The notes under the pieces were generated by a model that searched no databases, was not told the origin of the DNA, and worked only from the letters and a program-made list of their open reading frames with translations. Of a stretch of DNA of 64,000 nt, positions 37,301 to 48,363 are shown piece after piece. The DNA is taken from NCBI GenBank assembly GCA_013365325.1, contig JABVXV010000055.1, positions 1-64,000 on the forward strand, written 5' to 3'. A program made the position numbers and the translations under genes. Every line of letters starts with the position of its first letter. The first letter of the stretch is position 1. Source of the stretch: Dipetalonema caudispina. Its lineage: Eukaryota; Nematoda; Chromadorea; Rhabditida; Onchocercidae.

Positions 37301-37525
37301 TATATTTTTAAGGATGTTATTATTTTTTGGATGATTCGAAATTCTTTGTGTTATCTCCACCATGTTTTTTTTTTTCCACTTTTACATTTTAATCATCCCT
37401 TATCTCCAGAAATAATGCGAGGACAGAAGATTATCCAACAAAAACTAACAGAAAAAATGGAACAATTGAATAAATTTGGATTTGTCGTTGATGTAAAATT
37501 ACCAAATGATCCGATTACTGTTTGA
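34356..37525 (+). CDS. BTB/POZ-BACK-like protein with long disordered tail
   Basis: Seven exons join cleanly into 497 aa: 34356-34450, 34927-35098, 35409-35582, 35713-35778, 36259-36366, 36510-37272, 37410-37525. Residues 1-95 look like a BTB domain missing its usual first strands (RNLLLRFNDGGILVVHSRIL, YYSARFFDNY, YTGILQLSFSHIEKYFLVAS). Residues 95-205 are helical and resemble a BACK-like linker (ICANIACEPN, LALEWLMYEEWRHL, LPREVGEVL). From about 225 the protein is polar, Ser/Asn/Glu-rich and probably unstructured. No Kelch, MATH or zinc finger follows. BTB-BACK proteins usually act as Cullin-3 adaptors; that role is only inferred. The exon 5 donor (GTGAAA) and exon 6 donor (GTATCA) were chosen by phase. 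No specific orthologue recognised. Confidence 0.7.
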
Positions 37526-38474
37526 AAAAGTGAAATTTTTGGAGGGATTCAAATATTAATTGAATTTAATTGATAGAACTCAATAAAACTTGAACTGTAA
37601 TATACTGATTCATTGAATTGATGAATGAAGACAATAGCAGTTATCGAAACGAAAATATTAAATGAACCAAAAATATTCAGACATATCACAACAATCCAAC
37701 ATTTCATTTCTTCATTAACAGGTGCCGATCTTTTTGAACGATACATAAAAGTATGGAAAGTATGACTCCATGACTTTACGCACAAGCAGGTAAATGACAA
37801 GCACTGTGAGAATGCATGACATGGACTAGCTTGGCTTAGCCTAGCTTATATAGTGCAATGAATTTTATCATTTTTCTAATGTACTCAGAAATCGTTTTAG
37901 TTAAGAAAATATTTAATTTATTACTCAAAAAATTCTCTCATATATATCCAATAAAATTTCACCATAAAGGAAAGGCTAATTCCTTGCAAGATGTAAGGCT
38001 TAAACTAGTCCAAACTATGTAAGGCCTAAAACTATAAACAATTCCAATGTTGTGATCATATGAAATCAAAAATTTACTTGAAGACAAAAGTTCCCACTAT
38101 TAGCAATAGAGTGAGTGAGAGTTCTTTTTTTCTGGAAGATCAGAGTATAATGCTATCATCTGTTGTAAATGAAGTATCAGTGAAATAAAATCCTACCGAC
38201 GATGTAATAATATGATAAAACGAACATAAAATTTTTATAGGTTGAAGATCGAAAGACGATCTGCCTCTTCTTGATGCCCGCAAGTAAGTAAATAAGCGAA
38301 GCATTTGTTTGCAAAACATTGAAATTGATTCAGTTTCGATTCAAAATTCTATTCATCGTATTTATGAAGAATCAAAACAAAAAACGAAACAATTTTACGC
38401 CGAAGATTTAAAATTTCATTTCATCCAATATCAGATCTTTCTTATCTAATATCTACTAAAAGAATATTTCAAAG
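37526..38474. other. Intergenic DNA
   Basis: 3' ends of two converging genes; no further feature recognised. Confidence 0.5.
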
Positions 38475-38726
38475 TTAATAATAGGTCATATGGAACGATC
38501 GTTGGGAATCAGGGTCACCTTGCATTGAAGCAAAGTGAAATTCGCCATTTTCCTGTTTGGAATGCCGCTTCTTCTTTAAATAGGTATGTTTATAGCACAA
38601 ATAAATTTGGGTAACTACGAAACAACACACGAACATCAGCAGACCACAGGTCATAAACATGACCACTGCAATGATAATTGATTCTATATCGGTACCTATT
38701 GGCGTTAACGGCGTTCTTGGACTCAT
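38475..38726 (-). CDS. Small single-pass membrane protein, 83 aa
   Basis: The ATG follows an acceptor (CTTATTTCAG) by a single base and opens a complete 83-codon frame. Layout: a short polar N-terminus (MSPRTPLTPIGTDIE), one hydrophobic span of about 25 residues (SIIIAVVMFMTCGLL and onward to YLCY), a basic stretch right after it (KHTYLKKKRHSKQ), then a polar tail. By the positive-inside rule the C-terminus is cytoplasmic. The layout recalls small regulatory subunits such as KCNE/MPS peptides, but no diagnostic motif was seen, so no function is claimed. It could also be the last exon of a longer gene extending to the right. Confidence 0.55.
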   Translation of the reverse strand: MSPRTPLTPIGTDIESIIIAVVMFMTCGLLMFVCCFVVTQIYLCYKHTYLKKKRHSKQENGEFHFASMQGDPDSQRSFHMTYY

Positions 38727-40123
38727 TCTGAAATAAGCAAATTTAGAGTATTAGGGAATGAAATAAGATTTCTTTTTTATTGGCTACTTCAATCAATGGT
38801 TTTGTTTGAAACTGACATAGTTCTTTAAAAGAGCCATGACAACGCATTAGTTGGCCAAGGCCAGTAGCCTATATTTCTAAAATACGACAAAAAAAAAAAG
38901 CAAGAAAATTAGACGGAATAATTTTCTAGCAATAATCTATCCCTAAACCGTTCTAAATTGCAAAATAACAGTTGCATTTGCATATATGCATATATCTTGT
39001 ATTTATTTAATCATATTACAGTTATTCTATAAGGTTAAATTTTAATCAAAATGTCACATAAACTTACTACTTGACGATAATGTCGAATCAGAATTGTACC
39101 ACATGCAGTTTAAATTAGGAAATAATAATAATAATAAGCAGGAAGTTCAATTTCGTGAAATCTGATTCCTTTTTCAGCCCTATGACAAATGCATACAGGA
39201 AAAAATAGCTGTCACCTAATCTTTATTTTCCCTCCACTACATTTATTCATCATAAAAAGACATTTCGAAAGAAATTTCTTATCACTCTTCGATACTTTCC
39301 TTTTTTTTTTGTTCCTGTAAATATTGATCGATATAATAGTATAACAATTCTACTCGTTAAATATTCTACGCGTAAGAAATTTAAACATGATGAAATTCAG
39401 TGACCTTCAACCAATGAATGAAATCGATTTAACAGAAATACTAAATCAGTCATTCATTTAGATGACTTAAGTATATAAGGTAGCTACTAACTTTTAAATT
39501 CCTATCCCAATGCTCCATTGTATTATAATACTATCAAAATATTTGCATTTGAATAGTTTTGAACAAATCATTTCTAAATATTAATCAAATAAGTATAAAA
39601 ATGAAGGAAAATACATTATTTAAAGGCAATTTATGTTACTCGATAGTAAACTTATGCTATTGGATACTTTGAAAAGTTTATTATAGATTTGACGGTCATT
39701 AATTTACGAATAAATTACTTGTCTAAAAATGATTTTTTTTTTTTTTTTTGAATTCAAATTCAAATTACTACATAAGAGATTCATTTGATTCAAGACAGAA
39801 GTATGATGGGATCTTTATGAAACGTTTGTCACATAGTTTTGATAATAAATTGTCCTATGAGTAAATTAACAAATACAATTGCGTCAATGTGCTTCAATGT
39901 TTGAGAAAAGTTAGTACATAAGTTGGAAATGATAATAGCCAAGGTGTATTTTGATCAAAGCCAAACAAAAGATTAAAATGATATTTGAATAAGTGAAATG
40001 AAGAAAATGGAGAGAAGTATGTGATGGAATGAAAGAGGAAAAAATAATCGAATTTTTTCGGTTTTACTAATGTGTCATTTCATGCTGAAATGGAATCATT
40101 AGGCCAGCTACCCAATCTTCGTC

Positions 40124-40151
40124 TTTTTTTTTTTTTTTTTTTTTTTTTTTT
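40124..40151. repeat. Poly(T) run, 28 bases
   Basis: Uninterrupted T homopolymer in intergenic DNA. Confidence 0.9.
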
Positions 40152-42415
40152 CGCAGTGTAATAGATTGCATTGAGTACTGTGTTCAGGCAATGCTATTAT
40201 AATTAACGCTCTAATTAACGTTGATATAAACAATGCCATAGCTCTTCTGATGATTATAATGGGAAAAGAATACGGAAGCCAAAGGTGATGATGAAGGACG
40301 GATATGTGTAAAAGAAGCTAGTGAGATGTGATATGAGTTTTGTGTAATAATTTTAAACTGATATCAATATGATAATATTCCCATACATTATCTCGCTTAT
40401 AGTAGTGTGCTAAAATCAGGTTGTTCATTATGGAATATCTCTGATCGTTGAAATAGAAATGCCAATGAAACTTGATACATTAGGATATTGGAATTTCATT
40501 AATAAAATGGATATTTATTTAACATGATATCATTACTATCTTTGAAATATGATAACATACAATATCACTATAACATATTGTCAACCAAAATTTTATACAA
40601 CAATAAAGTAAAATGAATGAGATCATTTGTTAATACCTTGACGGTATATTAGGTACTACAATGAATTTTTATCAAATTGAAATAATACAGCAATTTAGGG
40701 AAGTCTTTTTTTCTTTTTCTTTTATTTTTAAAGAGCTTTTTTGGATGAGACATCGGAAGATGCAAAGATGGATGGAAATTGTTAGAAATGAAATGTAATA
40801 ATGCATTTGACTGAATTCATTAAGGAATTTATGCGTATCTTTCCAAATCTTTAATGAACATTCGAATTTATTTGTAGGTTTCGTTTACAACATAATATAT
40901 GTCTTTCGACAATTTCGTAGCAATATATGTTTTATTTTAGGTTAATGATTTGAGATGGATGAGGAAGTAAAGAGTGAATAAAATGAAGGTAAGTATAATA
41001 ATAAATATATGTTAATTTCGAGCAACTATTATTATTAGCGCAATTTGCCATGTTTTTTTTCGATTGACTTGAAACTTTCGAGAATAAGAAGCAATAAGTA
41101 ATGGATAGCAAAATTCATCTAAGTAAAATGAACAATAATGGGTAAAATACAATTTAGAGAATTAAAAAAAAATTGCATCAAATATAATTATATCAATGTG
41201 CTTTTTTAAAAGTTCACTTAAATGTTTGCTAAAAATGTTCCATTAGAATGGAAAAATTATATTTAACTCTTTCAAATAAGCTCGGTTGTAAATTAGAAAA
41301 GGAAAACGAAAATAGCTTTATTGCTGTAATAGAGATAAATGATCAAAAAAATTCAAATTCCTTTTACATTTCTAAACATTATTTTTGTTTTGCCAAAATA
41401 GTTGCTTAAATTTTTAATATATTTCAAATTGAGAAGAAAATATTTTCTAATTGAATTGCAATAATTTTTATGAAATTTGAAAATGGGACAGAATTTGTGG
41501 TATATAAAGCAAGCGGAGGATAGTTGATAATCAGTTGATTGGTTGTTTAGTGGAAAAAAAAAAAAAGTGTGAGAAAAGAGTGGTAGGGCCTGAGATGTAA
41601 AGAGGAATGAAATGGTAATACACAACTTGTTGAGAGGATAAGTTGATTTGATATTGCGATCAAGAAATTATAAAAATTTGGCTCATTTTTCCTAGTCTCT
41701 AACAATTGCTTTTCAATTATATTTGTAAGATAAACAGTCGATACTTTTCTCATTCACTTACTTACCATTGTATTTGATGTAAATAAGAATCGGTGGAAAA
41801 TAGTTAATTTATTCAGTTTAGGTAATACTATCTCTTTATTAAACTTTTTATAAAATGAAATTGTTGAAAAAAGGAATTTAAACACAATGAAACAATTTTG
41901 TGTTGGTACTTTGCCTGCGTAATTAACCTTTACGAGTTCAGGTCGTGAGAGAATTCAATTCTGTTTATGATTCGGTAGCAGTTCGCTAAAATCAAAAACT
42001 TTAAATGGAGAAGTATTTATCAAGGAAAAATTTTAAATATCGATTTTCAAATATATATTAGATTAAAGGTTCAAATTTCACTACAATTAAGCGAAAACAT
42101 TCAAGAGAAGACTTATCGAATCGAAATTATGAAGAAACAATCAATCAAAAACAACCCGTAATTAATTAGATGGCCCACATTTGTTTTCCTCATTATCCTT
42201 CCAAGTTACGCTTTCAACAAATACAACATAAATACGTTCGAAAACAATAACAAAATATTTTGCTAATCTCTGAGAGTCTGCTTGAACAGCGAATTTTCTG
42301 AGAATTTGAAAGAATACGAAGTAAAAACAAAAAAAGAAAAACAGAATTGAAAGAATTTTCTGACTAACTAATTTATTACGCTTGTTTCGAAATTATTTTT
42401 TGATCTGTTAACTTC

Positions 42416-42416
<1 letters not shown>

Positions 42417-42450
<34 letters not shown>
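42417..42450. repeat. Poly(A) run, 34 bases
   Basis: Uninterrupted A homopolymer in intergenic DNA; no retroelement body or target duplication recognised next to it. Confidence 0.9.
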
Positions 42451-42452
<2 letters not shown>

Positions 42453-45088
42453 CGTAAGTGTAAAGATAAGGAGATTTCCAAAGAATTCTAAGATAAAATT
42501 TGAATGCAAATAAATCGGATTATCGGTATTATTGTTATCACCAACATTCTTCACACAGGAGGAAGATATGATGAAACTATTTCAGAATTTATCTTATCAG
42601 TCTATCTTGATAAGTTAACATATGTACAGTTGTGTTACAGACAAAAGAATATTTAATAGTTCATGGCTTCTGTTAATGGAAAAGATTTAAATTTTGTAGT
42701 TAGGAATTTAACAAATGGCATTCAATTATCAAATTTATCAATGTAATTATCAAGTTTTAATTATTAAATGTAAAGGAAAAAAAATCAAATTCCAACTGTC
42801 TAAATGAATGTAATGGATCGTTGAAAAATGAAAAATGCATGAAAAGCAGAACAGAAATACGAAACTGAATGAGATGAGAAGAGATTTTCACAGCTAAATC
42901 TAATCAATCCATTTCTTTTTCTTCAAAAAAGATTTGTTTAAAAGAAGTATAACCTACTTTTTATGCAATACTTTGAGGATTTCTAAATTTATTGCTGATC
43001 GAAAATTGACAAATTGTAATTTGACTTGATGCTCATCTACAGCACTTTTAACTTGATAACAATGTAACAGTGTTTTTATCACCAAATGCTTTGATCAAAC
43101 TGTATTATCCATGATAAGGGCAATAATTAATTGGATCATCTTTCAAAAACCGTAAAAATTAATACTCCATTCAAAAACAAATGATTTAAAACATGCAAAT
43201 TTGATATAAATTTACAACGATCATAATTTTATATCGTCAAGAATTGTAGCACTTAATGCTGTCTGTGCCTATTTTAACTTTCATTTTTATATCACTTCTT
43301 TAATTTGAAAAAAATTTAAATCAACAAGCAATTATTCATTCATATATAAAAGAATGCAATTATTTAAACGGCGGTTTTTTCCTATTGCTTTGACATGAGC
43401 AGGCTAATCAGGTTGGTAAGTAGAAATAATTTAATGTGAGTTAAAAGTGATAACTGCAGAATCTGTAAGCAATGATAATTTGTAATCAGAATATCCATGA
43501 TAATTGCTGATAATAAATGCGAAAACAAGTAACTTATGTTATCCATAATAAGGCTTATTTACTAATTTCTGTGCTGATTTTCCTCCTCTTTCCATTTATC
43601 TTTTACCAGAAATGTTCGTTATCATTTTCATTATCACGTACGTGTTCATAATTATCTTCATTAATCATCAGTCAATTATATACCTATTAATATACTTTAC
43701 TTATCTATGTCTTCTTATTGTAGCAAATTGAATGATGCTTGAAAATTTTATCCTTTTATATGCTTTCAAAATTTTATTTTTCCTGAAGATTTTGAATAAA
43801 ATTTTTATTATTTCAGGAGCGTTATTTCAAGTCGTTTGTCGAATCTCTTCATTATATACATAATTATATCTCTTAATCGTAATTTTCTAAAAATTTTCTG
43901 ATCTTTAATTTTAAAAAATTTAGTTACAATATAGTAATCTAAACTTGATAGCAAAGAAATTAAGTGCTTCCTAGAATCCTCGGTGAAATAACTGACAGAA
44001 AAACTGGTATTTCTTGACAGGCGGAGTTGAAATTTATTTTAAAAGCAAAGTAGTCCATAGAACATAGGAATAGCTTTAGCATGCATAGTAATTTCATTTT
44101 TTACATCTTTCTTCTTGATGAGAACAACAGATCAAAACGTTTAATATGTGATTACAACTCAATAGCATCAAGTATCTTGAATTGAAACTGAATGACCTTT
44201 GATGATTTTAACGAAAACTTTGCTGTGAATTAAATCTTAATACAACTAAAATTAATCTTGAAAATAGAGAAATTGAAAGGAATGAGTTATTACTAGTTTT
44301 ACTTTGGGATGAAATTAATGCCACAGATTATATTGTTAGTAATTATAGCTCAATTTTTTGCTCTAATCAATATCAATTAATTAAAATTAAAAGTACATAA
44401 TCAAACAAGGTTTAAGGATAAATGAAAATTTATTTGAAAATAATTTATATTTGTTGAAGATATCAAAAATTGCCATAGCAATGAAAATTTATGTTACACG
44501 GGAATGCAACAATCACCAATTCTCATTGATGCAAATAGAATTGAATTGCAAAATAGAACTGAAAAAATCTTCAAACTTATCGGTTTTAATGAGGAAGAAA
44601 TACTTCATTTCCGTACTCTCAATTTTCTACCTACCGAACGTTAGTCCATTAAGATGCCATTAGCACTGATAGTTGCACCGTTCGTTGTGTGTGTTTATTG
44701 ACATTAGATTTTGGGTGTAATTCTTGACAAAGATCGGTAATATTTGTCATAAATCCGTTAAAAATCTATTAATTGAGCTAGCGATAACGTAATTCATCCG
44801 ATCTTAGCTAATTAATTGACAGTATTTCTATCGATTTGCAGAAATATATTTAGCCAAGTTTTAAAAATGCCGATTTACAAGTTCTGTTCATGAGCAATAA
44901 ACAGATCAAATAAAACTTTATGAGAAAACTACTAAATATATGATTAAGTCAAACGTTGACATCATCATGTTGTCTAGAATTTTTTGGTGAAAAATTTACT
45001 ACACATGTAGTAATCATTGCAAATAGCATTAAAACAATACTTAGCTAAGAATTTGCAGGTCAAGTAATTAAAATCGTTAATATTTTAG

Positions 45089-47427
45089 TGTCGATAACAA
45101 GTTTTCATCGGGGACCATGGTTGCAATATAACGGGGAAACGTTTTCTTTGTACAAAATTCGATTTATATTCAAGTATGGCCTTAAAGGTGGCTTGCATCG
45201 TTTAATAAATTTTGGAGAAATGGAAAAATCAATTGGAGAGGTTGGCATGTTCGTTTAGAAAAATGACAGTTACTGCTCAATTCGTTGAAATTTAATTCAT
45301 TAGATTTAAATGTATTCATTAAGATGGGAAGAGTTTACATAAAAATTTCTATACAGAAAATAGAACTCGCAAAATATCCAAAATACTGTTTAAATCATTA
45401 ATTCATAAATGCTAAAATTGGTTTAGTCAAAATTCGCTTTAAAATATAAATGCCTGGCCAACAACATTCGCAGGATGGGATGTTATATCGTAGATAACGG
45501 ATACAGTTACTGTATCCGCAAACTTGTCTCTATTTGTCTATCACATATCCAGCATGCTATCACGAGTCCGTTTACTAGCTAATTAAATCCGAGAATCAGA
45601 TATTAATGGAATTCGAAGTATGTCATAATGATCCGAGGAAAAAGCAATACTTCTTTATCTCATCCGTATTGATCCTCAATAATCAAGAGAAATTGAAAAT
45701 GAATAACAAAAGCGGCGACAACAAAATAATCGATTTTGATGATATATTTTATGGTTATCCTATCCAGAAAAAATTGACTGATAAAAGTTATTCATTCTGC
45801 AAAATTTTTCTTCTTTAATCAGTTTGACAATAGAGAAGAATAGTAATGAATATTTTCGAAGTAGCACGAGTATATCGGTTAAATTACCAGGATGGATAAA
45901 TTCAGATTAACGGTGATATAGTAGGATTTTTGAAAAGTTGAAAATGATACATTGTGATTGTAGTTGCATTAATATCCAGGTAGCAAACTCTGTTAAATTT
46001 GCTGGAAAGCAAACATATAAGAGGAAGATACAAATATAAGAATAATTTTTGATAAGTTTATTATTATCTTCAGAACCACAATCGAAAGGGATACAACTTC
46101 CTGTACGCCTGAGACACTTTATACCATATTCATTCACTGGTGCAATATCATATGTTGGCTCGTTCTTTGAGGGAAATTGTCGTGAAGGCGTAACTTACTT
46201 AATCTTCGACACTCCGATCGCTATAAAACCTGTTTGTCAAATTTTGATTCCTTTCTTCTTGGAAAAATTTGTTTAGAAAATAATTTAATTTCAGCATTTC
46301 GAATTGAAGATTAAAATTCGACGTTATTACTGATGATATTATTATAATAATAAATTGGACTATGACATAGATATAGCAAGGATAAAACAGCTAAAAACTT
46401 AACGAGATAAGAGGAGAAGTACCGGTTAAAAAAGATTAAATAGATAGATCACCGATATTTTAGTCAAAAAGTAAATTTGGTCAGCATCATAAATTTCTAT
46501 TCCAAAATAAATGAAGAAGTTTTGCCCTAATTAATCGAACGTACTCAATATTATCACATTTAGCTTAATTAATTTAATTTGATATATTTTAAACACTGGC
46601 ATAATTTGAATCTAAGCGTAGGATAAACAGTTAAGTTTGATTTTTCCAATTCAATTTATGAACGATTCATAAAATGATACGTTTCTTCTTTAACATCAGA
46701 AATTAGCCAAATTATACTACAATTAATATTTTCAGGGAGTGCATTTGACAAGATTTTATTCCAATAGTATCAATTCAACTCGTCCTATACAAGATGATCG
46801 ACCAGCACAATATTATATGTCTTCAAATATCGAATTTTTAGATGATGATTATGATAATAGTAAACTTTGTCCAACTACCAAGAGTGAAATTAGTGACATG
46901 GTTTCTGTAAATGTAAATATAGGTATGAAATATTATTATTGCCAGTAATTTTGAGATTACTACTCCGTGAAATATTTAAACAAATTACCTTTCTAATGTT
47001 TCGTTTTACATATCCTAAAAACCATCCAACAATTCATTTGGTCAACTAATTAAATTGCATAATTTTCACTTCACAAATTAAATTTCCCCACTTCATAACT
47101 CAATGATTTTCTTCTAAAATCAGAATGGAAGTAGCAATTTAAAATGCTCAAAGATATGTTAGAGATATGAAATGTAACTATTATTTAATTAAATTTCAAT
47201 TCTTTTCAAATTTCTTTCTTCTTTTTTTTTTCTTTTGTCGTATATTTGAACAATGAGAATTTCCAGATGACTCTCATGATTTCGATGATTTCTTCGATGA
47301 AAAAAAATTGGATGATACTATGCTACCCAAATTACCAATTATTGTTGGTGCAGGAAAAGAACAACTCATTTCGTCATATTTATTGTTATTCATTTTTATC
47401 ATTATTGATTATTTTTTTAATTTATAA
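45089..47427 (+). CDS. Carbonic-anhydrase-related protein, catalytically dead, GPI-like tail (5' end missing)
   Basis: Five exons with joining phases: 45089-45240, 45600-45786, 46074-46231, 46736-46922, 47267-47427 (282 codons). The fold is seen by motif order: FSLYKIRFIFKYG where alpha-carbonic anhydrases have FHFHWG; ILMEFEVCHND where they have AELHLVHWN; then RHFIPYSF, YVGSFFEGNCREGVTYLIFD and PIAIKP for the strand pair normally reading GSLTTPPC-E-VTW; and NSTRPIQDDRPAQ for the usual NFRPxQ end. All three zinc-binding His positions are replaced (Ile, Lys and Glu by this alignment), so no hydratase activity is expected. The C-terminus has an acidic linker, small residues (VGAGKEQ) and a hydrophobic end without basic tail, as in GPI-anchored proteins. 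The first exons (signal peptide, N-terminal third) were not located. Closest known group: extracellular CARPs (CA10/CA11-like), but more diverged. Confidence 0.7.
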
Positions 47428-48363
47428 ATATATAATTTTTGATTTTATGTTTTTGAAAATTGAAAGCAACAAAATAAAATGTTTATGCAAGAAAGATGGA
47501 GAATGAAGAAAAAAAAGAAAGAACATACTTTTTTAATCAAATCGAAATAATTGTAAATTATGATAGGTTTTTTTTTTGTAAAAATAAAATGAAAAAAAGT
47601 CTTCTAATAAATATGCTAAAATATAAAATATTCAAATAACACTTAAGCATCTTTCATTGAATGAAATGATTCAAACACCTAATTAACTAATTATTTAATT
47701 AAAAGCAAGTAAAACTTAATACAGATTCAAAATGATCCACTCTAATCGTACATAAATTCATCTGAAAAGCCTAACTGTCCAAATGCTAACAGTTAAGACC
47801 TGTTACAATAGTTTAGCTGTTACCTATCACTTGTCACCTCATCATCATACGAAAGGTCAAATGCGCCCGCTGACTGTTTGGTAATTCCCAGATGGACGAT
47901 GTTTTGGAATGGTAGTTGTGGAAGTATTCGGGGATGGGTTTTTCGTTTTTACCTTGAGACTACAATGAGGCGCTATTGTCGAGGTCATAAGAGCTTTTCA
48001 TTTTTTTTTTTCTTTGAGAAAAGTGAACTTAATGTCCTCTAAATGATTTAAATTTAAATTATGAAAGTAGATATGATCAAAATCTAACAGTTTCATCAAT
48101 TTTTTCTTTCCGCTGGAAAATTTTCATTTGTAAAATTTGAATGAATACTTGCAAGTTTCCGAAAAGAAAAGTTTAACTGTTTGGAAAAAATTTGAATATT
48201 AGTTCTCATGTAGTTATATTATAAAGTTGTGTAAAGTTGTGTCTTATTGTTTTATTGTCATGTCTTTCCCAGATGATAGTGGCTTGTAATTAGAAGATTT
48301 TCGGAAGGTACGATTCTCCTTTTAAACAGTACTTAATTTTAATAAATTTTATTTAAGTAAAAG
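47428..48363. other. Intergenic DNA upstream of the PARP gene
   Basis: Nothing recognised apart from poly(T) runs and the presumed promoter and leader of the next gene. Confidence 0.45.

Larger units (their letters stand above)
38727..45088. other. Long AT-rich gene-poor stretch with homopolymers
   Basis: No recognisable gene in over 6 kb. It holds a 28-T run (40124-40151), a 34-A run (42417-42450) and many shorter ones. It probably carries upstream exons of the carbonic-anhydrase-related gene: candidates are a short ATG exon ending at GTAAGT (about 43396-43416) and a signal-peptide-like start at 44654 (MPLALIVAPFVVC), but neither could be joined. Confidence 0.45.

Noticed and set aside
41353..41753. 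Minus-strand frames of 68-90 codons
   Set aside because: Hydrophobic, low-complexity translations in AT-rich DNA with no splice context or recognised family.
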